Position numbers and translations under genes: made by a program | Notes under the pieces: generated by a model | The model's input: only the letters and a program-made list of their open reading frames with translations | Told to the model about the DNA's origin: nothing | Database searches by the model: none | Shown: positions 35,459 through 44,458 of the stretch, piece by piece | Layout of the letters: every line of letters starts with the position of its first letter | Numbering within the stretch: position 1 is the first letter of the stretch | From: Xanthomonas sp. | GTDB lineage: Bacteria; Pseudomonadota; Gammaproteobacteria; Xanthomonadales; Xanthomonadaceae | Reading direction: 5' to 3' | Assembly (NCBI GenBank): GCA_018262705.1 | Contig: JADFDQ010000007.1 | Coordinates: forward strand, 1 to 64,000 | Length of the DNA stretch: 64,000 nt

Positions 35459-37329
35459 AGGTCGGCCCCGATATTCAGATGCAGCATCACCGGCGAACTC
35501 GGGTCGTTGAGTCCGTGCGCGAAGTCGATTCGCACCGGACCGATCGGCGAGCGCCAGCGCAGGCCGATGCCGACGCCGGTGCGCATGTCGGCGTGACGTC
35601 CTTCGAACGCGCTGCCGCTGTCCACGAACACCGCCGCGCCCCAGGGGCCGTTGAAATAGCGTTCGTATTCGAGGCTGGCGGTCACAAGATTGGGCGCGCC
35701 GGTGTAGTAGACGCCGCCGCTGGTGTCGATGCGCGGGCCGATCTCGTGCCAGCCGTAGCCGCGCACGCTGCGGTCGCCGCCGGCGTAGAAGCGCAGGCTC
35801 GGCGGCAGGTCGAGCACGTCGTCGGTGAAGGTGTGTCCGACCTCGCCGCGCGCGATCACGCGACTGTCGGCATCGAAACCGTGGAACCACTGCGCGCTGA
35901 GATAGGCCTGAGCAAACGTCGCACGCCCCTCGCTGCCACCCACGCCGCCGCGCAACACCAGGTTTGCGCCGAAACCGCGGCGCGGCGCCATGCGGTCGTC
36001 GACGTCGATGTAGTCGGCCTGCAGCGCCGGAAACAGGAAACTGGCGAAACGAAATTCCTCGGTCGGCTTGAGCACGCTGCGCCAAGCCCAGCGTTCGCGC
36101 AGCAAGTGCAGCGAAACGGCGAGATTGAGGCGGTTGTCGTATTGCCCGCTGCGGCTGGCCACCAATTCCAGCCGGCGGCTGTTGACGTAGTCGGTCAGCT
36201 CGTCGCTGGCCTGCAAGCTGGCGGTGTACCAGCCGTCCAGCCATGCAAAAGCGGGAATCCGGTATTGCAGGGTGGCGGCTTTGCGGCGGCTGGCCCAGTC
36301 GATCCGTGCCAGCGCCTTGTGGCCGCGTGCGTTGAGATAGCGGCGTTCGACGCCGGCGCTGATGCCGGGGCCGTCGAGCGTGCCGTAGCTGGCGCCGAGC
36401 GTGTAGATGCTGCGCTTGGCCGGACTCAGCTCGACCGCAATCGGCGTGCTGCGATCATTGGCCTCCTCCGGCCTGGCCTGCACGTCGACCAGCGCGAAGT
36501 AGTCGAGCGCCACCAGCGAGGCGCGCAGGCGATCGACCTCGGTTTCGTCATACGGCGCGCCCGGCTGCCACGGCACCAGCTTGCGCAACAGTTCTTCGCG
36601 CAGGAACGGCTGCGGCGTCTGGGTGAAACGCACCTCGCCGAGCGTGTAGCGCTGCCCGCTGTTCCAGCGCAGCGCGATGTCGGCCGCGTGTTCGGCGCGG
36701 GTGACTTCCACGCGATGCGCGACGGGCGCCGCGTCGAACCAGCCGTGTGCGGAAAGCGCGCGGTCGATCCGGGTTTTTCCGTCTTCATAGCGCGTGTGAT
36801 CGAGCACTTCGCCGGTGCCCGGATGGAATTGCGTGATGGCGTCTACGACCGATTGATCGCCGCTGGCAGCTCCGTCAACGCCCAGATCGAAGCCGCGCAC
36901 GCGCACCGGCTGCCCGGGATTGATGCGGAGCGTGACGGTCAGGGTGCGGGATGCGCGGCGCGCGCCATTGGCTTCGCCAGCGGGCGCAGTGTCGCCATCG
37001 TCATCGTCTGCGTCGGACTCTGCCGTCGCTGCCTCTGTGGTCTGCGCGCCGTCGCTGCGCGTAATCGTGATGTCCGGCGAGTAATAGCCGAACGGCTCCA
37101 GCGCCCTGCGCGCTTCGTCCGGTGCCACCCGCAGCAGATAGCCGAGACGGCGCCGGCGCAGATCCTTGTCCAGTTCGTTCTGCAGCGACAGCGCGCTGCG
37201 CACGTTGGCACGCATCGCCTCATCGGCCAGACCCTCGATTCGAAGCTCGCTTACCTTGTCGGCCAGCGCCGGCGTGTTGGCCAGCAGACAGGCGCCGGCG
37301 AAAACGAGTCGGAAGGGTAGAGACGGCAT
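35455..37329 (-). CDS. tamA: Outer-membrane assembly factor TamA (BamA/Omp85 family)
   Basis: A 624-residue Omp85 protein. A signal peptide ends at ALAD (about residue 24). POTRA domains fill residues 25-290, followed by the 16-strand barrel, which ends with the typical terminal strand VMLHLNIGADL. An acidic low-complexity insert (about residues 98-122, with SDADDDDGD) splits the POTRA region. The ATG at 37329 fits the signal peptide; a start at 37365 would add 12 residues. It is cotranscribed with tamB. Confidence 0.93.
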   Translation of the reverse strand: MPSLPFRLVFAGACLLANTPALADKVSELRIEGLADEAMRANVRSALSLQNELDKDLRRRRLGYLLRVAPDEARRALEPFGYYSPDITITRSDGAQTTEAATAESDADDDDGDTAPAGEANGARRASRTLTVTLRINPGQPVRVRGFDLGVDGAASGDQSVVDAITQFHPGTGEVLDHTRYEDGKTRIDRALSAHGWFDAAPVAHRVEVTRAEHAADIALRWNSGQRYTLGEVRFTQTPQPFLREELLRKLVPWQPGAPYDETEVDRLRASLVALDYFALVDVQARPEEANDRSTPIAVELSPAKRSIYTLGASYGTLDGPGISAGVERRYLNARGHKALARIDWASRRKAATLQYRIPAFAWLDGWYTASLQASDELTDYVNSRRLELVASRSGQYDNRLNLAVSLHLLRERWAWRSVLKPTEEFRFASFLFPALQADYIDVDDRMAPRRGFGANLVLRGGVGGSEGRATFAQAYLSAQWFHGFDADSRVIARGEVGHTFTDDVLDLPPSLRFYAGGDRSVRGYGWHEIGPRIDTSGGVYYTGAPNLVTASLEYERYFNGPWGAAVFVDSGSAFEGRHADMRTGVGIGLRWRSPIGPVRIDFAHGLNDPSSPVMLHLNIGADL

Positions 37330-37443
37330 CGGCTCAGGATAGCTGGAGGCAAGGGAGACAGGCATGCCTTGCGCTGAACGAAGTGCGGGCCAGGGCGACG
37401 TTCATGCGCGAAGGTTGGAAACATGCGCTCGCGCCGAAAAACA

Positions 37444-37467
37444 AAAACCCGCCAGTTGGCGGGTTTT
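37444..37467 (-). terminator. Intrinsic terminator of rpmB-rpmG
   Basis: An 11-bp stem (AAAACCCGCCA with its complement) around GT lies about 80 bases after the rpmG stop. On the minus strand it is followed by TTTTTGTTTTT, a strong U tract. It would also work on the plus strand, less strongly. Confidence 0.85.
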
Positions 37468-37481
37468 GTTGGGAAAGCGAG

Positions 37482-37505
37482 ATCCCCGCCTGCGCGGGGA
37501 TGACG
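37482..37505. repeat. Half copy of the GTCATCCCCGC palindromic element
   Basis: ATCCCCGC, loop CTGC, GCGGGGAT, then GACG: one hairpin arm of the family seen complete at 6265-6366 and 46865-46944. It lies between the rpmG stop and its terminator. The partner arm is missing. Confidence 0.6.
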
Positions 37506-37547
37506 TTCCGGCAAAGGCATTCGCGTGAACGCGAACGCGCCGTCACG

Positions 37548-37712
37548 TCACTTGATCTTGCCTTCCTTGTACATGACGTGCTTGCGAACGACGGGGTCGT
37601 ACTTGCTGACTTCCATCTTGTTCGGGGTGTTCTTCTTGTTCTTGTCGGTCGTGTAGAAATGACCGGTACCGGCCGACGAGATCAGACGGATTTTATCGCG
37701 CTTGGTAGCCAT
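37548..37712 (-). CDS. rpmG: 50S ribosomal protein L33
   Basis: A 54-residue ribosomal protein. The sequence [20 protein letters not shown], followed by the Lys-rich stretch and [15 protein letters not shown], is the standard proteobacterial L33. It has no zinc-binding Cys pairs, so it is the Cys-minus form. It begins 13 bases after rpmB, the conserved rpmB-rpmG order. Confidence 0.98.
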   Translation of the reverse strand: MATKRDKIRLISSAGTGHFYTTDKNKKNTPNKMEVSKYDPVVRKHVMYKEGKIK

Positions 37713-37725
37713 GATTGAGTTTCCT

Positions 37726-37962
37726 TCAGACCTTCTCGCCCTGCTTGCGCAGGTCGGCGAGGACGGCATCGATACCGTTCTTGTCGATGGTGCGCAGCGC
37801 GGCATTGGAAATACGGAGCTTGACCCAACGGTTTTCCGAAGCGACCCAAAAGCGACGCTCGTGGAGGTTGGGCTGGAAGCGGCGACGGGTCTTGCGATTG
37901 GAATGCGAGACGTTGTTGCCGGTCGTCGTACGCTTGCCAGTCACTTGGCAGACTTTGGACAC
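37726..37962 (-). CDS. rpmB: 50S ribosomal protein L28
   Basis: A 78-residue ribosomal protein beginning [20 protein letters not shown], with the typical [15 protein letters not shown] core. The start codon is GTG at 37962 with a GAGGTG ribosome site 6 bases upstream. The promoter at 38061-38089 and the terminator at 37444-37467 delimit a two-gene transcript with rpmG. Confidence 0.98.
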   Translation of the reverse strand: MSKVCQVTGKRTTTGNNVSHSNRKTRRRFQPNLHERRFWVASENRWVKLRISNAALRTIDKNGIDAVLADLRKQGEKV

Positions 37963-38060
37963 TGTGCACCTCGATGGTGTGTGGTTGTCGCCCGTAGCCC
38001 GGGAGACGGCGGCCCCGCTGATGACAACGGGAAGGCGCTGCAAGACGCAGCGAGCCGTGC

Positions 38061-38089
38061 ATTATGTCGCGTTTTTCATTTCTATGCAA
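38061..38089 (-). promoter_or_regulatory. Sigma-70 promoter of rpmB-rpmG
   Basis: On the minus strand TTGCAT (38084-38089) is followed after exactly 17 bases by CATAAT (38061-38066). The spacer is A-rich. Transcription would start near 38054, giving a leader of about 90 bases before the L28 GTG. It stands out from the GC-rich background. Confidence 0.7.
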
Positions 38090-38179
38090 ACACTTGGCGG
38101 AAGGACTGCTGAGGCGGCGGGCTGTGCATGGGGAGACCGGGCGTGCATGTGTCCGCAACCGCGCTTGCACGAATTCGGT

Positions 38180-38938
38180 TCAGGCGATGGTGCTTTCGGC
38201 CTTTGGGAACGGCGTTGCAGGGTCTTTCGAGCCGGCCCACCCAACAATGATCGCAAAGATCGCCAAATGCACGGCCGCCGAGACCAGCCGGCCACTGGCG
38301 GCGTCCGCCAGCGTGGTGGGCCAGGCTTGCGAAAGCGCAGCGCCGGCAAAATTCCAGCCCCAATGCAGGCCCGCGGCCGCCCACAGCGAGCGGAAACGGT
38401 AGGCTGCGGCGGCGTAGGCCAAGCCGAGACAGAACAGGCGCAGTTGTTCGGTCAGACCCCAGTCGAAGCGCCACAGATGATTGGCGGTGTAGAGCAGCGC
38501 CGAAGCCAGCACATAGGCCCAGAAGCCCAGCGGTTTGGGCGTGAAGCGCAGCAGAAAGCCGCGGGTGAGGATGTCTTCGGCCAGTGACGGGATAAAGGTG
38601 GTCAGCGCCAGCAGGCCCAAGGCCGAAACCGGCAACGCGACCATCGGTGCGAACGTCTCGATGCCCAGCCCCAGCGCCCATGCTTCGGCGGCAAACTTCG
38701 CCAGAATCGCCAGCAGCAGCCCGCCGCCCAGCAGCCCCAGCCAGCGCGGGCGCAACAGTCCGAATGCGCGCCAGCCGCTGCCGTCGATCCAGCGCCCCAC
38801 CGGCCATGCCAGCGCCAGCGCCAGCAGCATCAATGCCGGCCCCAGCGGATTGCCGGGTGCAACCACGGTTTGCAGGCCTTCCGAGGCCTGGTAGACCACC
38901 AGCAGCAACAAGAATCCGAGTACGACGCGCTTGTTCAT
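38180..38938 (-). CDS. CPBP family intramembrane protease homologue
   Basis: A 252-residue polytopic membrane protein of the CPBP (Abi/CAAX-processing) family. The three catalytic motifs are in place: motif 1 AEDILTRG with E121 and R126, motif 2 TANH with H154, motif 3 LHWGWNF with H192. Motif 1 has Asp at position 122 where the family usually has a second Glu (EExxxR). About seven hydrophobic segments are present. It ends a minus-strand gene run and begins 16 bases after the DUF885 stop. Substrate unknown. Confidence 0.85.
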   Translation of the reverse strand: MNKRVVLGFLLLLVVYQASEGLQTVVAPGNPLGPALMLLALALAWPVGRWIDGSGWRAFGLLRPRWLGLLGGGLLLAILAKFAAEAWALGLGIETFAPMVALPVSALGLLALTTFIPSLAEDILTRGFLLRFTPKPLGFWAYVLASALLYTANHLWRFDWGLTEQLRLFCLGLAYAAAAYRFRSLWAAAGLHWGWNFAGAALSQAWPTTLADAASGRLVSAAVHLAIFAIIVGWAGSKDPATPFPKAESTIA

Positions 38939-38954
38939 GGGCGTTGCCTTGCGC

Positions 38955-40730
38955 TCACTTCGCCTGCTGCGCTGCCACCCACGCCCGCACTTGGATTTCC
39001 AGCACCGGCAGCGGCACCGAGCCTTGCGACAGAATTACGTCGTGGAAAGCGCGCTCGTCGAAATTGCTGCCCAGTGCGGTTTCCGCTTCGCTGCGCAGGC
39101 GGCGGATGGTCAGCTCGCCCAGTTTGTAGGACAGCGCCTGCCCCGGCCAACTGATGTAGCGGTCAACTTCGGTGGTCACCTCGTGTTCGGACAGCGCGGT
39201 GTTGTCGCGCAGGTAGGCCAGCGCTTGCGCCCGCGTCCAGCCCATGTGGTGCACGCCGGTGTCGATCACCAGCCGGCAGGCGCGCCACATGGCATAGGTC
39301 AGCCGTCCGAAGTCTTCGTACGGGGTCTGGTAGATGCCCATTTCCTTGCCCAGCCATTCGGCGTACAGGCCCCAGCCTTCGCCGTAGGCGCTGATGTATT
39401 CGCGCCGGAAGCCGGGCAGGTTGCCGCTCTGTTCGTTCACCAGCGAGAGCTGAAGGGAGTGGCCGGGTGAGGACTCGTGCAGGGTCAGCGCCGGCAGGTT
39501 GTACAGCGGCCGCGACGGCAGGGCGTAGGTGTTGACCCAATAGACGTCCGGACCGCCGCGGCCTGCGGTCCAGAACGGTGCGATCGACGGCGGCACCGGC
39601 AGGATGGTGAAGCGCCCGCGCGGCAGGGTGCCGATGATCTTGCCGATCTGCCCATCCACGCGCTTGCTGATCCACGCGGCATCGTTGAGCAGCTCTTGCG
39701 GGGTCTTGGCGTAGAACTGCGGATCGCTGCGCAGGAAGCTGAGGAAGTCGGAAAAACGCGTTTGCGGCGAGCGGCCGGTGAAGCCGACCTGGGCGATGAT
39801 CGCGTCCATTTCGGCGCGGATCGAGGCCACTTCCTGCAAGCCGATGGCGTGGATTTCATCGGGAGACAAATCCAGGGTGGTGTAGGCGCGGATTTGTTCG
39901 CGGTACCACGCCGTGCCATTGGGCATGGCTTCGGCGGCCAGCGTGGTGCGTGCCTTGGGCGTGTATTCGTCGCGAAAGAAAACGAGCAGTTTGGCGAAAG
40001 CGGGAATCACCGCATCACGGATCGCGGCGCGACCCTCATCGCGCAGTGCGGCTTGTTCGTCGGCGGGAATCGTGGCCGGCATCCGCTTGTAGGGTGCCCA
40101 CAGCGAGGCAGCTTCGGGGTCTTTCACGTTCGCGGTCATCGCGATCGATTCGTCGCGTCCGGCCAGCACCGCGCGCGGCACCGAGAATCCGCGCGCAATG
40201 CCGGCGCGCATGTTGGCGATCTGCTGGTCGAAAAATCGCGGCACGTCGCGCAACCGCGCCGCGTAGGCGCGGTAGTCGGCGATCGTGCGCAGGTCGGCGC
40301 GGGCCATGAAGTCGAGGTTCGACCAGAACGCGCTGTCCGAATTGAACGGCATCTCGAAGTCGCGAAATCGAATCGATGCGGCCTTGTGTTCGATCTGCGG
40401 GCGGTAAATGGCGTAGTTGATCTGCTCCGAAGGCGACAGTTTCGAGGGGTCGATGGCGTCGAGCCGCTTGAGTACGCCTTCCAGATAGGCCAGCCGTTGT
40501 TCCTGCGCCTGCGGGCCGACGTCGGGCAAGCGGGTCGCGGGGCCGGTCTGGCCGCTGTCGCTGTCTTCGTCCCACTCCGAAGGCTGCGCGGTGCGCCATG
40601 CCCATTCGTCCTGATAGATCGTCATGAACGCGGCATCGGTCGGATTGACGGGCGGCGTCTGGGCGTGGGCAAGCGCAGGCAAGAGCGCGAGGGCGCAGGC
40701 GAACAGGGCGGTGCGAAACAGGACAGGCAC
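38955..40730 (-). CDS. Secreted DUF885 family protein (putative carboxypeptidase-like)
   Basis: A 591-residue exported protein of the DUF885 family. The GTG at 40730 gives a clean signal peptide (LFRTALFACALALLPALAHA); a GTG at 40790 would add 20 residues and overlap the upstream gene. The metallopeptidase-like signature is seen as LTLHESSPGHSLQLSL, a HESxPGH motif, with a downstream acidic/helical stretch YGEGWGLYAEWLGKEMG. These suit a gluzincin-like zinc enzyme, but the substrate is unknown. Confidence 0.85.
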   Translation of the reverse strand: MPVLFRTALFACALALLPALAHAQTPPVNPTDAAFMTIYQDEWAWRTAQPSEWDEDSDSGQTGPATRLPDVGPQAQEQRLAYLEGVLKRLDAIDPSKLSPSEQINYAIYRPQIEHKAASIRFRDFEMPFNSDSAFWSNLDFMARADLRTIADYRAYAARLRDVPRFFDQQIANMRAGIARGFSVPRAVLAGRDESIAMTANVKDPEAASLWAPYKRMPATIPADEQAALRDEGRAAIRDAVIPAFAKLLVFFRDEYTPKARTTLAAEAMPNGTAWYREQIRAYTTLDLSPDEIHAIGLQEVASIRAEMDAIIAQVGFTGRSPQTRFSDFLSFLRSDPQFYAKTPQELLNDAAWISKRVDGQIGKIIGTLPRGRFTILPVPPSIAPFWTAGRGGPDVYWVNTYALPSRPLYNLPALTLHESSPGHSLQLSLVNEQSGNLPGFRREYISAYGEGWGLYAEWLGKEMGIYQTPYEDFGRLTYAMWRACRLVIDTGVHHMGWTRAQALAYLRDNTALSEHEVTTEVDRYISWPGQALSYKLGELTIRRLRSEAETALGSNFDERAFHDVILSQGSVPLPVLEIQVRAWVAAQQAK

Positions 40731-40776
40731 GGGCGGAATCCGGGAAAAGGAAAGGAAAAGGGACCTTTTTCCGGAA

Positions 40777-41124
40777 TCAGTGGCCGGCACGGTCGCGGTT
40801 CCAGCCGCGGTGGCGGATGTCCAGATACAGGCTGTAGCAGGCGGTGAAACTGGGGAAGAGATTCTGCAGGATGCCGACCGCGTCGTTCTTGCCGAACACG
40901 AAGTAGCTCAGCGTCATCAGACTGCCGAGGATGCTCATGTACCAGAACAGGCGCGGAATCACCGGTTTGCCCTGGCGTTTGCTGGCGATGAACTGCACCA
41001 GCCAGCGGCCGCCGAACATCATCGCGCCGACCAGGCCGATCAGCTTCCACGGGCTCATGTGGATGCCGGTCCACGCCAATGCGGCGATCGGCGTGTCCAT
41101 GAAGCCGATGGGTTCGAGCATCAT
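40777..41124 (-). CDS. Lipid-A-disaccharide synthase N-terminal domain (LAB_N) protein
   Basis: A 115-residue membrane protein that consists of the LAB_N domain alone, the domain that precedes the catalytic part in some LpxB proteins. It has three hydrophobic helices, with WKLIGLVGAMMFGGRWLVQF and KPVIPRLFWYMSILGS being typical. The ATG at 41124 overlaps the stop of the GT2 gene (ATGA). Stand-alone LAB_N proteins next to a GT2 are common and are thought to work in lipid-linked sugar transfer. Confidence 0.85.
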   Translation of the reverse strand: MMLEPIGFMDTPIAALAWTGIHMSPWKLIGLVGAMMFGGRWLVQFIASKRQGKPVIPRLFWYMSILGSLMTLSYFVFGKNDAVGILQNLFPSFTACYSLYLDIRHRGWNRDRAGH

Positions 41125-41852
41125 GGCTGCAGCTCTTCGGTGGCGGTGCGGCGGCTGCGTGCGATCAGCCAGGACACGCCGAGCAGGTCGCGGATGCCGA
41201 CCAGCGCGCGGCCGAGGTTGTTGTATTTGGACACGCCGCTGGTGCGCGGGCGGTGGTTGACCGGCACGCTCAACGTCTGCCAGCCGGCGCGCTGCATCAG
41301 CGCCGGCAGGTAGCGGTGCATGTGGTCGAAATAGGGCAGGTCGAGGAAGGCGTCGCGCTCGAACAGTTTGATGCCGCAGCCGGTGTCCGGGGTGGCGTCG
41401 TGCAGCATCCGGCTGCGGATCGCGTTGGCGAATTTTGACGCCCAGCGCTTGCTGCCGGAATCCTGGCGGTTGACCCGCCAACCGGCGAACAGTTTGACCT
41501 CCGGGGCGGCGGTGGCGCGCTGGTCGAGCAGTGTCGGAATGTCGGCCGGATCGTTCTGGCCGTCGCCGTCGAGGGTGGCGATCCACGGCGCACGCGCAGC
41601 TTTCACGCCGCTGCGGATCGCCGTGCTCTGGCCGGAATTCTTGAGGTGACGGATCACGCGCAGTTCGGGGGTGCTCGCTTGCGCTTCTTGCAAGCGCTGC
41701 AGGGTGGCATCGCGCGAGGCGTCGTCGACATAGACGATTTCGAACGCCAGACGCCCGCGCAGAACGCCGACGATTTCATCGATCAGCGGCGCGACGTTGT
41801 CTTCTTCGGTGCAGACCGGAACCACGACCGCAAGCTGGACGTCGGTGCTCAT
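41121..41852 (-). CDS. Dolichyl-phosphate mannosyltransferase-like glycosyltransferase (GT2)
   Basis: A 243-residue GT2 enzyme of the polyprenyl-phosphate sugar synthase type. Motifs visible are VVVPVCTEEDNVAPLIDEI, YVDDASRDAT and the metal-binding TLDGDGQNDPADIP. No membrane helices are evident, so it resembles the DPM1-like group. It would charge undecaprenyl phosphate with a sugar, the donor for a GT39 enzyme such as that at 3.3-5.0 kb. It overlaps the LAB_N gene and starts 13 bases after parB. Confidence 0.9.
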   Translation of the reverse strand: MSTDVQLAVVVPVCTEEDNVAPLIDEIVGVLRGRLAFEIVYVDDASRDATLQRLQEAQASTPELRVIRHLKNSGQSTAIRSGVKAARAPWIATLDGDGQNDPADIPTLLDQRATAAPEVKLFAGWRVNRQDSGSKRWASKFANAIRSRMLHDATPDTGCGIKLFERDAFLDLPYFDHMHRYLPALMQRAGWQTLSVPVNHRPRTSGVSKYNNLGRALVGIRDLLGVSWLIARSRRTATEELQP

Positions 41853-41865
41853 GCCGTGCGTTCGC

Positions 41866-42801
41866 TCACGGCTTCCCGCGCAGCCGCTCCAGCACGCCGT
41901 CGAGGGCGTCGAGGCTGGCGTAGTGGATGACCAGCTTGCCCTTGTTGCCGCGTCCGTTGACGACGTCCACGCGACTGCCCAGCGTGTCGGTCAACTCACG
42001 CTCCAGCGCGACGATGTCGGCCTGCGCGGTGCGCGACTTGGGCGGCGTGCGCTTGCTGGTTTCCGGCAGCTTGCCGGCGCCGAGCTGCTGCACGCGGTAT
42101 TCGACCTGGCGCACCGACCAGCCTTCTGCGGCGGCCTGTTTGGCCAGCGAGATGGCCATCGGCGCGGCCAGCGGCAGCAAGGCGCGGGCGTGGCCCATTT
42201 CGATCGCGCCCTCGCGCACCAGCGTGCGCACCGGCTCCGGCAGTTCGAGCAGGCGCAGCAGGTTGCTGACCGCAGCGCGCGAGCGACCGACGGTTTCGGC
42301 AGCGGCGGCGTGGGTGAGGTCGAATTCGTCGATCAGCCGCTGCAGCGCCTGCGCTTCTTCCAGCGGGTTGAGGTCTTCACGCTGGATGTTCTCGATCAAA
42401 GCGATCGCGACCACGGTGCGGTCGTCGACATCGCGCACCACCGCCGGCACTTCGCGCAATCCGGCACGCTGCGAGGCGCGCCAGCGGCGTTCGCCGGCGA
42501 TGATTTCATAAGTGCGTTTGCCCTTGCCGTCGGCGCCGCGGCGTTCGCGCACGACGATCGGCTGGATCACGCCCTGTGCCTTGATCGAAGCCGCCAGTTC
42601 TTCCAGCTTGGCCTCGTCCATGGTGCGACGCGGCTGGTAGGTGCCCGGCACCATGGCGTCCACCGGCAGGGTGCGCAGGGTGTCGCCCGGCTGCGCTTCC
42701 AGCGCCGGCGCCGTCGCCTTGCTGCCCAGCAGCGCTTCCAGCCCGCGCCCGAGCCCACGCTTCTTCGCCGCGCCCTTTCCCTGCGCCGTTTCGGCCGTCA
42801 T
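41866..42801 (-). CDS. parB: Chromosome partitioning protein ParB
   Basis: A 311-residue ParB/Spo0J protein. The N-terminal CTPase domain carries MVPGTYQPRR and the box YEIIAGERRWRASQRAG (GERRxRA). The helix-turn-helix segment reads LTHAAAAETVGRSRAAVSNLLRL, and a C-terminal dimerisation domain ends the protein. It binds parS sites; none was found convincingly in this window. The ATG overlaps the parA stop, an operon hallmark. Confidence 0.97.
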   Translation of the reverse strand: MTAETAQGKGAAKKRGLGRGLEALLGSKATAPALEAQPGDTLRTLPVDAMVPGTYQPRRTMDEAKLEELAASIKAQGVIQPIVVRERRGADGKGKRTYEIIAGERRWRASQRAGLREVPAVVRDVDDRTVVAIALIENIQREDLNPLEEAQALQRLIDEFDLTHAAAAETVGRSRAAVSNLLRLLELPEPVRTLVREGAIEMGHARALLPLAAPMAISLAKQAAAEGWSVRQVEYRVQQLGAGKLPETSKRTPPKSRTAQADIVALERELTDTLGSRVDVVNGRGNKGKLVIHYASLDALDGVLERLRGKP

Positions 42802-43592
42802 GCCGTCTTCTCCTTCGATCGGTTCGTGCGCTCGCGCTGGCGGCGCAAGACTTCCCCCGCCAGCCCAAGATACGCGATTCCGCCGCGGCTGGATTTGTCG
42901 TAACCCACAATGCTGCGGCCGTGGCTGGGCGCTTCGGCCAACCGCACGTTGCGAGGGATGATCGTGCGGAAGACCAGCTCGCCGAAATGGTTGGTCAATT
43001 CCGCCGATACCGCGTTGGCGAGGTTGTTGCGCACGTCGAACATGGTGCGCAGCACGCCTTCGATTTCCAGCTGCGGATTGATCTTTCCCTTGAGTGCATC
43101 GATGGTCTGCAGCAGCGCGCTCAGGCCTTCCAGCGCGTAGTACTCGCACTGCATCGGCACCAGCACCGAGTCGGCCGCGGTCAGCGCGTTCAGCGTCAGC
43201 AGCGACAGCGCCGGCGGGCAGTCGATCAGGATGAAGTCGTACTTGCTGCGCGAAATTTCCAGCGCGTGCTTCAGCCGCAGCTCGCGGTTGTCGAGATCCA
43301 TCAGCTGGAGCTCGGCGGCGGTCAGGTCGATATTGCAGGGCAGCAGGTCGAAGCCTTCCCCGGTCGGGACGATGGTCGAGGCAATCGCGGCTTCGCCCAG
43401 CAGGACCTCGGTGGTGGAGGCGCTCAACTCGCGCTTGTCGATCCCGCTGCCCATGGTGGCGTTGCCCTGCGGGTCGAGGTCGACCAGCAGCACGCGCTGC
43501 GGCGTGCGCGCCAGCGCCGCGGCGAGATTGACGGCGGTGGTGGTCTTGCCGACCCCGCCTTTCTGGTTGGCGATGGCGATGATGCGGGCCAT
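42798..43592 (-). CDS. parA: Chromosome partitioning ATPase ParA (Soj)
   Basis: A 264-residue deviant Walker ATPase. The Walker A box is KGGVGKTT at residues 11-18 (two lysines), Walker A' is LLVDLDPQGNATMGSG, and Walker B is FILIDCPPALSLLTLNAL. The absence of an N-terminal DNA-binding extension shows the chromosomal rather than plasmid type Ia form. It lies after rsmG, the common gidB-parA-parB order. Confidence 0.97.
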   Translation of the reverse strand: MARIIAIANQKGGVGKTTTAVNLAAALARTPQRVLLVDLDPQGNATMGSGIDKRELSASTTEVLLGEAAIASTIVPTGEGFDLLPCNIDLTAAELQLMDLDNRELRLKHALEISRSKYDFILIDCPPALSLLTLNALTAADSVLVPMQCEYYALEGLSALLQTIDALKGKINPQLEIEGVLRTMFDVRNNLANAVSAELTNHFGELVFRTIIPRNVRLAEAPSHGRSIVGYDKSSRGGIAYLGLAGEVLRRQRERTNRSKEKTA

Positions 43593-43646
43593 GCGGCGTG
43601 CGCTTCCTGGGGATGGCCGCAGCCGGAACGGCGCGGGAACCGCTGA

Positions 43647-44294
43647 TTATGCCGCAACCCCGGCCCGGGCGATTTCGACCAGGTGGCGCTGGCCATCCAG
43701 CCCCGGCACGTGCAGCGGATGCACGGCCAGGACGCGCCAGCCTTCCGGCAGCGCGGCGATCTCCGCCGCGAAGTCGGCGCCCTTCATCGCCAGCAGCCGG
43801 CCTTCGGGTTTGAGTAGGTAGCCGCCCAGTTCCAGGATCAAAGGCAGCGTTGCCAGCGCGCGCGCGGTGATCGCATCGAACCCCTGCGCCGGCTTGCACG
43901 CTTCGATCCGGCCTTCGCACACGGCGGCGTTGTCCAATCCGAGTTTGCGCACCGCTTCGCGCAGGAAGCGCGCCTTCTTGCCGTTGCTTTCGACCAGCGT
44001 GACCTGCAGCGACGGCAACGCGATCGCCAGCGGGATGCCGGGCAGGCCGGGACCGGTGCCGAGATCGGCGAGGGTTGCAGTGCTGCGCATGAACGGCGCG
44101 ATCGTCAGCGAATCGAGCAGGTGCTTGGTCAGCATCTCGCGCGGATCGCGGATCGCGGTCAGGTTGTAGGTTGCATTCCAGCGCGCCAGCAGCGCGAGGT
44201 AGTCCAGCAGTGGTACGACCAGCTCTAAGTTCAGCGCAAGCTGTTTAAGTCCCGATTCGAGCTGCGGGCGAAGGCTGGCGATGGCGTCGGACAT
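43647..44294 (-). CDS. rsmG: 16S rRNA (guanine-527-N7)-methyltransferase RsmG (GidB)
   Basis: A 215-residue SAM-dependent methyltransferase for G527 of 16S rRNA; loss of the family gives low-level streptomycin resistance. Key segments are [20 protein letters not shown], the SAM loop [17 protein letters not shown] and [16 protein letters not shown]. The ATG at 44294 is the normal start; the longer frame upstream has no support. First gene of a minus-strand run that includes parAB. Confidence 0.96.
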   Translation of the reverse strand: MSDAIASLRPQLESGLKQLALNLELVVPLLDYLALLARWNATYNLTAIRDPREMLTKHLLDSLTIAPFMRSTATLADLGTGPGLPGIPLAIALPSLQVTLVESNGKKARFLREAVRKLGLDNAAVCEGRIEACKPAQGFDAITARALATLPLILELGGYLLKPEGRLLAMKGADFAAEIAALPEGWRVLAVHPLHVPGLDGQRHLVEIARAGVAA

Positions 44295-44458
44295 GCGGGA
44301 AGTATGACCGCTTCGCCTTGTGTACATGGCGTCTTGCTGCGGCAGATGGAGCATCCACATTGCGTTCAGGCCGTCTTTGGCAGTATGAAAAGCACGACAA
44401 GCGGTTCGCGCAAATGCGGAGCTTGTTGACGACATCTATCGCAGCAGGAGGTGAAGCC

